Positions 1 to 14,827 of a stretch of DNA of 64,000 nucleotides are shown here, one piece after another (the stretch's first letter is position 1; each line of letters opens with the position of its first letter). The translations under genes were made by a program, and so were the position numbers. Source of the DNA: Centroberyx gerrardi (taxonomy: Eukaryota > Chordata > Actinopteri > Beryciformes > Berycidae); assembly GCF_048128805.1 (NCBI RefSeq), contig NC_136000.1:24872049-24936048 (forward strand), given 5' to 3'. Below the pieces are notes generated by a model. It did no database searches. It was not told the origin of the DNA and saw only the letters and a list, made by a program, of their open reading frames with translations.

Positions 1-139
1 GTTGTAAAGTTGTTGAATTTTTTCTATATTGATTACCTTTTTAACTAGTATTTTGTCTATCAGTCAGGAACATGTGTTTCCTTTGGTGCCTACTATTCTG
101 ATGCTGCAGCTATGCAACAATTCTTTGAATGTAGAATTG

Positions 140-179
<40 letters not shown>

Positions 180-1090
180 ATTCTAATGTCACGCAGTACA
201 TTTTGTTTGCACTGAATGTGAGGCCCTGTTGCATTTTGTCCTACACCTACTATGTCACTCCTGTATTGTGTAAATGTCTTGTAATGTCTAAGCATCAATT
301 AACCAGTTCAGGTTCTTTTTGCACTCGTATTTGGCAAAATTAAGCAACTGCGATTGTCCAAAGGTGTTAAATGCAAATCTTCGGGGGGAAAAAAGCGGGG
401 TGGAACGCAGCGTGACATTTATCAGGGTTGGGCTCAATTTACTTTCAATGAGCTCAATTCAAAATTGAAACTGAAACTGCAATTTACAGAACAATAGACC
501 TTCATTATCAATAATTTCTTTGCAGATCAAATCTAGGAACATTTTAATGACATAAGAATTGAAAGTAAATGAACCACAATCCTGAAAATGATTCCTGAAT
601 TAGACGAGACACGACTCCGCCTCATGAATTTGGGCTGCATCAGGATGAATTTCTGACTTCGTTGTTTGAGTTAAGGCAGGACTATATTCATAGTATTCTG
701 TTACATCATCACACGGCCATCTTGATAGGAAAATAACAGGTGATTGTAATAAATTAACAGGTGATTATAATCAAACGACAGCCACAGCCCATGAACTGTC
801 TATATTGTAAGGCACCATATTGGTAGGAAATGCATGTGACATCCTGGGAATACTATGAATAGTTGAAAAACTGTTGTTAACGATTGATGATAATCAAATC
901 AACAGCAACTTCAGAGTATAAGTTGGGGCTTACAAGAATCTATTACATCTCAAGTTCAGTTCGGGTTGGCTGAAATTATCAGTTCAGGTCAGGCCAAGCT
1001 TAAATTTTCATGTCTAGTTCAAACCACAGGTCAATGCATGTTTCAAAAAGAAGTGGCTGTCTGAACGTGTGATGTTTCTGTGGCAGTTCA
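1..1090. other. nup93 intron 3, distal part, no gene seen
   Basis: This stretch lies in the intron after nup93 coding exon 3, which continues off the left edge. It holds a (GT)n microsatellite at 141-177 and otherwise AT-rich unique-looking sequence. No splice-flanked coding exon was recognised on either strand. Short ORFs here are built on the microsatellite. Confidence 0.5.
141..177. repeat. (GT)n microsatellite
   Basis: Uninterrupted TG dinucleotide repeat of about 18 units. Confidence 0.95.
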
Positions 1091-1099
1091 GTGTGTTGG

Positions 1100-2575
1100 T
1101 TTCATAGGGGCACTGCACACTAACTTTTCTGTAGCGTGTTTGCCTTCCTCCTGGGGAATACAACACCCTTGCTTTGCACTGTTCTTTTCCCTTTTCTTTT
1201 GGGGAAAGGGTTCCAGTGGTCCAGTTTTCAGTGGCTTTGTTTGTTAGTTTGGTTTTCTTATAATTGTTCTGGCAGTGGCCCAGCGTATGGTTGGCCCGGG
1301 AGCTTCCTCCTCCTTTTGTTCTGTTTGGCTGGACCTCGTGACCTTTATAATTTTTGTTTAGGAATTAAATGATTGCGTCTTTTGAACTCGAGTCAGCCTG
1401 CTTTATGTTGTGGCCCTCTTGTGATGGAGCCAAGGTTCAGAGGTTATATTGTCCCAGGTGATAAAGTTTGGTGCTAAAGTTTTGTCTATCCCTGGTTCAA
1501 GTCTGCAAAATTGTTACAGTGGCCCTTATTTGGTTCAGAAGACACTTAGTGATCGAGATTATCCTATTGCCACTCCAGAGCATAAAGATAGACTCTGTCT
1601 GAATCTGAAGTCTGAATCTGGCCAGGTAAAGGAGCTGTCCAGTTCTGAATAGGCAAAGGATGTTAATGCCCCGTCTGGTACGGGGAATGTTACAAAATTC
1701 TGAGATTTCGACAAAACTTGACCCTCATTTGGCTAATCTGACTGATATTCAGGGTGCAGATGTGATTGAGATAATTCAGTCACACAAATTGTTTTCTGAT
1801 ATACTGATCATAACATGTTTTGGAATTATGCTCCTCCTACTAAGCAAGCAACATCCCTACTGTGTAAGTGTTTCCCTCCAGAGAAAAGTCGGAGGCTCAA
1901 AAAAGAGACTGACTATATGCTTGATGAACCTAGTTGTAGCTCATGGAGCTCACCTTGTCTGTTGGTAGGAAAACCAGACGAGACAGATCAGTTTTGCACT
2001 GATTTCCATAAAGTGAATAGTGTCATTACGCCTGATTGCTACCCTCTGCTACATACAGAGGATTGTGTCGACTGTCTGTGGTGATACTTAACTAAACTGG
2101 ATCTGTTCAAAGGATACTGGCAAGTCCTTTTAACTCCTCGCACAAAAGAAATTCTTGTGTTTGTAACACCTGACAATTTCTTACAAAAGCCATAACACAG
2201 TTATGGCTTCTGGCATGAATGATGCAACTGCTACATTTCAAAGGCTTGTTAGCACTGTTCTGTCAGGTTTGCCAGTTTTGTGAGGCGAACCTTGATGATG
2301 TGGATCTGTATTCAAATTCTTAACACAAATCAAAGACTGATGCGCTGGAGTCCGTTTCTGCAAACCTTCAATGTGGAAGTCAGGAAATGTATGCGGCAGG
2401 GATAAGGATCTGGCTGATGTATTGCTTGGTTTGTTAGTTCAGTTTTATTATAATCGTTTTGGTAGTTTGAGGGGGGCACTGGGTCCGATGGTCCAAGGCG
2501 TGGCTGGACCTACTGATCCTCATGATTTTTGTTTAGGAATTTTTTATTTGTTAAAATAAAGAAGTTATTGCTGCT
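1100..2575 (+). mobile_element. Decayed Gmr1-like Ty3/gypsy LTR retrotransposon
   Basis: This is a short, stop-ridden relic of a Ty3/gypsy element. In order it shows: a partial 5' LTR (about 1236-1385); an integrase C-terminal tail (about 1455-1640, with the PGSSLQ..YSGPY pattern); a linker; reverse transcriptase N-terminal blocks (about 1890-2300, with SSWSSPCLLV, FCTDFHKVNSV and LTKLDLFKGYWQV, the last after a frame break); and then, after a large deletion, the end of RNase H (about 2345-2425). A partial 3' LTR follows (about 2430-2570). The two LTR pieces share blocks such as GTTTGTTAGTT, GGCTGGACCT and TTTTTGTTTAGGAATT. Integrase upstream of reverse transcriptase is the reverse of normal Ty3/gypsy order and fits the deuterostome Gmr1-like group. 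It is not capable of expression. No primer binding site or target duplication was resolved. Confidence 0.75.
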
Positions 2576-4276
2576 TTAAGGTTAAGGTTCAGAGGTCAGA
2601 GGTCATAACACACTTCACATCTATGGCCATTCATCCAGTGTTTCCTTTACATTCATTTGGCTGTGGCGCCATCCCTGCTTGAAAATTGCCCCTGCCGCCT
2701 AGAAATGCCAATACATTGAAAATTCAACATCAAGCCTTACTGCTCAGCCCATCCCCCCAAAAATTACAATTGTCCATATATCATCATCTAAATATCCAAC
2801 TAAGAGCCATTCTTAAACTGCAACACCTAGTGAGATTGATCCTGGAATGGGCACAGGAACAAACCTGGGTCTCCAACCAAAATTATTTCCCCACAAAGAG
2901 AAAAATACAAACAACTGTGGAGGAATTACTGATCCAGCAGTGTAGAGGAAGGGGCATTCTAGTCTTAAACATGTTCCCTTTCCCAGTGGCAGGACACAGC
3001 AGAGTTCTCACATCTTGTAGGCTACTTGAAAAGGAACTAAAGTGAACAGAAATCAGAAGGGTAAGACAGATGGTGTGAACTCCAGCCTCTGTATCGGCAT
3101 GTACCCTTACTGGCCGGAGACTGAATCCTGCCAGAACCTTCTTTACTGTGTCTCATCCCTACTGTAGTCATCACAGCCTTCCTGGCTAAATAAAGAAAAA
3201 AGTGCTCAGGATACTGGATTACCTACTTGCCCTTATTAAGATGGAAGCCCTGCTGGCTTTAGCTATTGTCTGGTGTTCTATAAAGTAAATTATTACATGG
3301 CTTTGTTCAATACTCAATTTTGATTGGCCAATGAACACATTGTGACTTTTTCCACATAACAGACTGCTGTTTCACATCTAACATACCACTCTGCAGTCCG
3401 GTTGATTTGATCACCACCTTCTGTAAAAAAGACGTTACTCCTCATTTACTGAAGACAATCCTGCTGGACTATTTTTTGGTGGAAGCTTGTAAATTACTCA
3501 GCTTTGCGTCAAGATGTAGAATCACCCTGTCAGGGCTTATTTTGCAATAATGAATGGCTCGCTGTAAATTATCCCTTACATATCAAGTTAAAAAAAAAGA
3601 GCTGTAAAAAGGAAAGGAGGAGGAGGATTAAAGACTGGGAAAAAGGTTTTACAGGGTGGTGGAGAGGAGAAGCCAAGGCCATTTGTTTGATTAACACAGG
3701 GATGTGTGGATCATTTCCATGAAAAAGCCTTCAACACTACGCTCCAAAACTCTTTTTACAAAAGGAAAAAACAAAATGTGTCTGCCCTAGTGGGCCTTTA
3801 AGCGACTTTCAGCTACTTTCAATACATTTTCCTCACCTTCCTGGTATCTGGTCATGCAAATGGGGCTGCAACTTTATCTTCAACAGGGCAGAGGAATTAC
3901 AATATTGAATCTGATTTTCCATATTTCTACTAAAATGACAACTTTATAATGCACTTGTCTTCTGTATAAACCAATAAAAATGGAAGAGCAAGAGCAAAGA
4001 GAGAGAGAGAGTAAGAGTGTGTGTGTGTACATCCCCATGCTGCCAGAGGCTAAGTGCTCTTCCAGTCAGTCAGTCAAACCCACCAGGGTAGCGTACATCC
4101 GGCTGACTAAAACCAACACAGAGGAGGGAGAGGGGGGGGGGGAGTGGAAGAGATGTAGCTGAAAAAGATGAGTAAAGGGATGGAGGGAGTAAGAAAGAGA
4201 GAAAGAAGGAGGGTGTGGGGAAAGAGGAGGAAGGAAGAAGTCAGACTGGACTGCATTCAGATGTATGGCTGAACCA

Positions 4277-4281
<5 letters not shown>

Positions 4282-4324
<43 letters not shown>

Positions 4325-4500
4325 ATGTGGAACTGAGGGAGAGATGTAGGGAAAAGGGGAAAGCGATGAACAGAGACAGAACAGACAAAGAGATGGAGGG
4401 ATTAAGGAGGGAAGGAAAGAAAGAGATGAAGTACAGCATCATCTCTGATCCCAAAGCTAAAGAGAGGAAGAGAGGGAGAGGAGAGAGAGAGAGAGAGAGA
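4282..4500. repeat. (GA)n-rich simple repeat region
   Basis: Two long GA runs (about 4282-4324 and 4478-4501) lie in a purine-rich tract. Open frames on both strands here consist of Ser/Leu or Arg/Glu repeats and are not genes. Confidence 0.9.
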
Positions 4501-5384
4501 GACAGAGCCAGGAGCAGATGGGAGGAAATGGTAAAGATGGGATATACAGTATAGCAACATAAACCGCTCCAGAGCACAGACGTCCCCATTGTTTCAGCAT
4601 AGTTGTTTTCATTCATTATTACCACAGATATTTCATTAAGGCTCGTTACATGTAATTCTACACATTCGCACATTGACGAGCAGACGCAGAATGTCAGAGG
4701 GAAGGGTGCTATCACAGCTATTTTATGCCAGATATGTCAGTGTGTATTTTTAACATATTTAATTTTTTTTTTCTTCTTCGATTTTCAGCTACACTGACAC
4801 GTGCCAAAAATGTTCCCAAATATCCTTTGACGCTGCCGACTTGCCAATTAACATGTTTCATCCACCAAAAAAAATGCTCTCCTACGCTTTCCCAAAAGAA
4901 AAAAGTTCTTAATAAATTACGAACATGAAGCATTGTCTATTAAAACCACACAGGCTTATATGCTTGTTGAATCGTTGCAAAGCGGAGCATATATAGTAAT
5001 ATTCAAGACAAACTAAGATTGACTGGTTGTGTTTCTGGGCAGCAGCTGCTCGTAGCTGGCACTGTCACCAGGTAGAGTCAGGTTCTTCTGATTTCATTGC
5101 ATGTGAGATAAAACTAACACCACAAATCTGTAAGTGCCTAAACCATCTCATGATGAATCTGTGACACTGACAATAGCATCCGCATTCTGTTATTATCTAT
5201 TTATTACTCTGCACTAGTTTGTGCTTCAAATTCAGAATTTAAATATGTTGTCTTTAAAAAATATTGATGTGAATCAATATGAATCAGCGTGATGTTGTAT
5301 TGCCCTACCCCTCAGTTCTGGCTATAATGAAGGATGATGAAGAGGTGGATGGAGACCTATCATAACAGAACTGGGGAAACTGTT

Positions 5385-5404
5385 GGGGGGGGGGGGGGGG
5401 GGGG
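5385..5404 (+). repeat. Poly-G run of 20
   Basis: Twenty consecutive G residues. This is a site prone to slippage and to sequencing or assembly error. Confidence 0.95.
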
Positions 5405-5680
5405 AATTGTTTGACTTGTGAGATTCAGTGGTAAGCCTATTCCTGTTAAATGCCTACATACTGCAACACCACAGCAGGGGTAAAAACGGGAGGAACGGGG
5501 ACTTAGATGAACCTCGAGAGGGTCAAATGACCCTGACCTGCTAATCTACATACCATCCCACTGCTACAGTGACCTACTGGGTATGAATGCGTGTCCCTTT
5601 CTCCTCCACGCACAATAACACCTGTTAGCCAGGCTGCAAACCGATTTCTCCAGGGGAACAATTAACTCACTGAAGTGTGT

Positions 5681-5729
<49 letters not shown>

Positions 5730-5881
5730 GCTGTTACAAACCCCCTGAAACACCAATTCCAGACTTTTTCCAGCCTTAAACTTCCAGTCTTCACAAGGGA
5801 TTTTTCCCCATCCAAGACGGCATATCATTGTTGTCATGTGAAAACCTCATAACTCCAATTTTGGTGACTGTCACATTTTCA

Positions 5882-7505
<1,624 letters not shown>

Positions 7506-7511
7506 TTATGT

Positions 7512-7558
7512 CTAACACTGCTGCTGCAAGAGCTCACCAAAACCCTCAGCGTCTAATG
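7512..7558 (-). pseudogene. Ghost duplicate of the nup93 start exon
   Basis: On the minus strand, a pyrimidine tract and CTACAG acceptor lead into codons for [12 protein letters not shown], then Q, C and a stop. The 11 codons after the first match the true nup93 start exon residue for residue but differ at six codons, all silently. The initiator ATG is replaced by TTA. Similarity ends after the paired Gln codons, so the duplicate cannot code for Nup93 in its present form. It sits about 85 bp upstream of the real exon in transcription order. Confidence 0.75.
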
Positions 7559-8029
7559 CTGTAGAGGAAGAGGCAGGGGGAAGAATAGGAGTGAATGCAG
7601 CGTCAATAAAATGTTTAATATCAATAAGTAGTACTGGAATGGAACCTAAGGATTTGGGTCTGTATGCACGTATTAGGCTACTATTTGACTGCCTTCTCAG
7701 TGCCATCTCCGTTGGCCACCCATTCAAATTCTGGCGAGCAAGGTCCATTTTGCTGTAGCCTGACTGAACATTACCTGCCCAGGTCAGCAGGCTAGTAAAC
7801 ATTCCATCCCTGACAGGATGTCTGCAAGTTTCAAAGTTTCGCCATTGAAATAAACGCAAAAATTAAAACTGTTAATATATCAGAAAACAGGACATAGAAA
7901 ACATATAGAGTATATGGAATATACAACATATAGAAATCGTATAGGTAAATATAGTATATTGTCAGAGCATCTTTTGACAGCTGACATCAACAGGCTGACC
8001 TGGAGCGCGCGCATGCCCTCCCGTGGGTG

Positions 8030-8560
8030 TCAGATTATTTTAGCGTTAGCACTATGCTAACATCTTGCCCTGCTAGTTTAGAAACTCACCTTACACGTGA
8101 CAGCAGCGTCAGATAGTTTTACAACTATTCAGCTAGTGAGAAAGCTGAAAGGGATAGCAAAATTGCGGAGGTCACGGGTAAGAACTATTTAGTTAGCGCT
8201 AGCCCCTCTAGCCTAGCTTCAGCATGCTACTTATTAGTTAGCTTGATGGGCAAGTGAATAGCGCTCTACTGGGCTAGCTAGTCGGCTAAACGTTACCTTG
8301 CATGCTCGCAGGTGGTTCAGTGCTATAATGTTAATATTTTGACGCATATTGTTGGAGACGGACTATGAAACAACTTACCTGATATCTAGGGCAGATATAA
8401 ATACAGCCCCGTCCCTCAGATGAACACGTTTAGAGTCACTATCGCTTATCCAGTTTTGTTTTGCAGTCCGACATGCATTTGCCCCGGCACTTCTTGCAGC
8501 GACGCTGATTGGACGACACGCTGCCCCGTACCGGATGTTGCTCTTGCTCGCTTTTTGCCA
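8030..8560 (-). promoter_or_regulatory. nup93: nup93 5' region with candidate untranslated exons
   Basis: Two good 5' splice sites face nup93: ATATCAG|GTAAGT, with exon end at 8379, and GTGTAAG|GTGAGT, with exon end at 8090. Either could end an untranslated first exon spliced to the acceptor at 7437. The surroundings are relatively GC-rich with many GCTAGC and GTTAGC words. No TATA box was seen, and the transcription start cannot be fixed from sequence alone. Confidence 0.45.
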
Positions 8561-11320
8561 GGATGTTTGCAAATCCCGCTGGTCTGCCAACTGGACAGGA
8601 GGATCTTGACAGATAGTCCAGTCACAGCAGTGTAAATTCATTCTCAGTAAAACAAATGCCCAGTAGTCCTCTATATCATGTAGGAACCAGCAGAAACAGG
8701 CCCATGACACCCAAGGTTAAGAAAACACTGATGTAGAAGAAACCATTTCTGTGTTTTAGCTCTAAGAATCCTATTCCCTTTTAATTCCCTTTTATCCCTT
8801 CATTTGACAGCAGGCTACACATGAGAGAATGGCAGGGTAGGAAATAGAAATGGCATGCAACATGTTTCAGGTGTGGGACTCGCAGCATTGTGTACTAGCC
8901 TAATATATCATTGTAGCACTCCTATTGGTTGGTTGCTTTTTATATTATATTCTTTGAAATTATCACATTATGAAATCTAATATGACGTCCAATAACATTT
9001 TTATAAATGAAACCTATTTTTATGTTTCCTTTTTCACAAGGAAAAAGTGTTTATTTTAAGGAGAATTCATCATGTATGTGTATTTTAGCAATATATATTC
9101 TTTAAATCATCTCAACACATCACAACTACCCAAAATCATCCCACTGTTTACCCTCAAGTTAAGAATCACTGCTCCTGTGAGGTTAACCAGGTCATATGAT
9201 ATGGGAAATAACAACTTCATGGTGTGTAGGCTGAGGCACCAAACTCACCGGGGTCAAGGGAGTTCACTGCTATGAGGGTTAGTAAATGAATAGACTCACA
9301 TTTGATCTCTAAGTGTTTACTAGTAAACTATGACATAGTCTATATCTCGGATGAAAAGCTTTGACTCGGCATTTTTAAATAATTAAGAAAAACAATTTCA
9401 TTCGCGTTGTTTTATTTGAAAGCCTTCAGCGTGGGTTCTTAAATTAATCTCTGTTGAAATAGCTTTATAGTTTATTCAAAAGTCTCCCCACCATATACAT
9501 TTGTCCTTTCAAAACATTTATTGTAGGCTAGTGAGGTGATAAATAACATCAAAGTAAAACTGGTATTTATATTTAAAAGTAACTTAAATCATGAACATTT
9601 TGCCTACATAGAGGCTAATGTCTACTGACTCAATGTACTGCCCTCTGACCACAATGTCTTTCACCCAATCTAAGCCCAAATGTTAGGACATTTTGCTCCT
9701 GATCAAAGGCATTTAATACTGGATCAGCTCTGAAAAGAAACATCCATAGATTTGTGTCTTTAAACAGGGGTTTTGACCCCAAATGGGTCCTGAGTAAGTG
9801 TCTGGTGGGTCCTCACATCATACAAATGTCAGACATGAATTTAAAAAAGGCTGACAGACTTTACTCTCTTGCTTCCCTATATTCCTCTCTGTTGCCTCCT
9901 CCTGTCCCATGAATCACAAAGGCTGATGAAAAATGAAAATGCCCAGTTCTGTGGGCTGGATCCAGGCTAACAGTCTGCTGCTTTGTGAGGATAAACAGGG
10001 ATCTGGTTGAATAGAGTACAAACCCCCAGAGCTACATCATTATATAATAACATGTACATCTGTTCTGTCTGTTATACAACGCAGAACAAGAGACAGCCCA
10101 CAGCAGTGCTTGTGATTGTTTACTACAGAAAACATAGATCTTCAGCCTAACCTGTGGTTTCAGGGAGCTTGTGGACATTCAGCTGACCTCAGCATGAGCT
10201 TATCTTTGACTTGAGCCTCTGGACATGGAAGACGGATGTATGAAGCTGTTATTGTACCAAAACACCGGAGAACTTCAATGTTGGGAATTACCTTCTCAGA
10301 ACATAGTCACACACCTGTGTCCTACATTTGAATTCACAGAGAAGATTTACAAATGTGCAAGTTAGTATTTGGATGAATGGAACAGAAGCTGCAAATTTGT
10401 AATATATTTGCTCCAAAAGAACAGAAGGTATCGGTCGAGTAGCCTGCCGACTTTTAACTAACCAAATCCAATATGAATATCTTATGATAAATATTTAAAG
10501 GTTTCCCTCCAGTCTGCTCATCTACTCTCACCAGGCTCACTGTGACCTCTGGGAATGTCAGCTATTAACTGTGGGACACTTCCAGGGCCCTAATGCTTAA
10601 GTGCGGACTAAAACAATTATTTTATTTCTATTTGTATTGTATAAAGAATTTCAATTTAGACTTTTAGCCCATCATTGCCTACCTATGCCAGCAATGTTTA
10701 CCTGTAATACCTTATACATACAAGTAGAATTATCTTGTAAGTATTCTGTACAATACATTTTCTAATTGCATTTTTGTATAGCCAGTAAATATTTTGATAA
10801 AATGTTATTCTAATAGAGAATGAAAAGCCTACATCTGTGGTTCTCAGTGAGGTTGTATCAGGATCGAAACTGACCAAACTGTGACCCAGTCTATTAGAGA
10901 ACACATTATTCTCCTGTCTAACTCGTCCTCTGTTTTCTGACCCACTTTTAGAGCCTGACCTGCCAGTTAGACACTGGCCTACATTAACCAACGTTTTCTG
11001 TCATGAATGACTGTCTGACACGGAAACACAGACAATGTGAAACTCTCTCTTTACAAATCAGATCATTTCATGACTTATGAATATTCTAGTATCAAATTTA
11101 TTCATCCGAACGTAGTTACAAAACTTGTGTCTCAAGGCATGAAAAACTTTTAACTTGCATCTGTCTCCTCTACATTTCCCCTGAACGCCTGAGGGAGATT
11201 TAACACTTGGATTCAATTGCTCAGTCTGTTTCATGGACAGGATGAGATGGTCCTAATATTTTCTAGTCAGTGAATATTACACCGAGCATAATTTGTAGAC
11301 AAAAATACCACAGTTGATTT
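8560..11320. other. nup93 to steep1 intergenic region
   Basis: No gene was recognised on either strand. The sequence is AT-rich with short random ORFs only. It separates the 5' end of nup93 from the 3' end of steep1. Confidence 0.5.
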
Positions 11321-11327
11321 GAACCGA

Positions 11328-11333
11328 TTTATT
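11328..11333 (-). terminator. steep1: Poly(A) signal for steep1
   Basis: AATAAA on the minus strand, about 440 bases past the steep1 stop codon. It is the first canonical hexamer I noted downstream. Confidence 0.5.
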
Positions 11334-11774
11334 TTATCTACAATTTTGGTAAAAAAAACAAAAACATTTCCAACAGCTTTAAAGATCAATATGTCGTGTC
11401 ATGTAAATAATGTAAATAACAGTTCAGCCTCACCCCAGCTCCACCATTCAAAATGTACAAATGTACACACACACACACACAACATCAAGCCCTTTTTATC
11501 GGTCAAAATTCCTTAATCGTGTCCTTTCTAAATGGGCTGGAGGTGCCACTGAGCAAATGCCACCCCAGAAAAACTGCTGGTCCCAGACAAGCTGCTGGTC
11601 CCACGCTGGCCACCTAATGAAAAGCTCTTAGCTGGCCCCCACTGCACAGATCAGGACCCCAGCTGAGTTCCAGGCTCCCTATGGATGGGTCTCCGCAGGA
11701 CAAGAGTCATAATGTGTTTTGGGAGTCTGCGTCCCACAGTGAGACTCCACTCCTCCCGAGGGTCCCAGGATCCT

Positions 11775-14470
<2,696 letters not shown>

Positions 14471-14478
14471 AAAGCAGA

Positions 14479-14706
14479 CTAGTCATTTGGCTGAGGGCTG
14501 GGGACTCTGACGAGACACTGAGCCAGAATGTGGATAGTGGCATTGATGCGTATCAGATTGAGCTCCACCAGAGTCTCCGGCTCCGTGAATTCAAAAGGAT
14601 TTTTAATCCATCGTTTCTCCGTCAACTCAAGGTGTCTCTCCTCTGGGAAATAATGTGAGAAACTGTCAATGAGCGTACCAAAGTGCTTCTGAATGAGATG
14701 AGACAA
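14479..14706 (-). pseudogene. hAT transposase C-terminal fragment
   Basis: The minus frame encodes about 75 residues including FSHYFPEERHLELTEKRWIKNPFEF, broken here as FSHYFPEE and KRWIKNPFEF. This pattern is typical of the hAT-like transposases related to ZBED5, FAM200 and GTF2IRD2 proteins, just before the dimerisation region. It starts mid-protein and ends at a stop, with no other transposase blocks nearby. It lies about 120 bp downstream of the semaphorin stop, on the same strand, so it may be carried in that gene's 3' UTR. Confidence 0.5.
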
Positions 14707-14827
14707 GTGCTTGGTATCTAAGTGAGTAAGGCTATAGTTGACAACAGTTGGTTAATATTTTTTATTGGTGACCCCTTGGCGTCCCTTTCGAAATCTCGTA
14801 CACTGGGTTGAATGGTGAAGTAGGGGA

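Larger units (their letters stand above)
2600..5880. other. nup93 intron 3, simple-repeat-rich
   Basis: No coding exon was recognised. The stretch contains GA-rich simple repeats (about 3995-4510), a 20-base G run (5385-5404), a (GT)n repeat (about 5676-5728), and at about 5826-5900 a diverged copy of a repeat also found twice in sc5d intron 4. Long ORFs on the GA/CT tracts are low-complexity shadows. Confidence 0.5.

Noticed and set aside
29-343. Open frames on both strands over the (GT)n repeat
   Set aside because: The translation is CVCVCV or THTHTH built on a microsatellite, with no exon signals or family similarity. The same applies to the frames at 5564, 38150, 39173, 55221 and 59353.
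4257-4715. 152-codon minus-strand frame
   Set aside because: Ser/Leu repeats from a GA/CT simple repeat; low complexity.
8375-8710. 111-codon minus-strand frame upstream of nup93
   Set aside because: No recognisable family. It overlaps the candidate untranslated exon and promoter of nup93, so chance is likelier.
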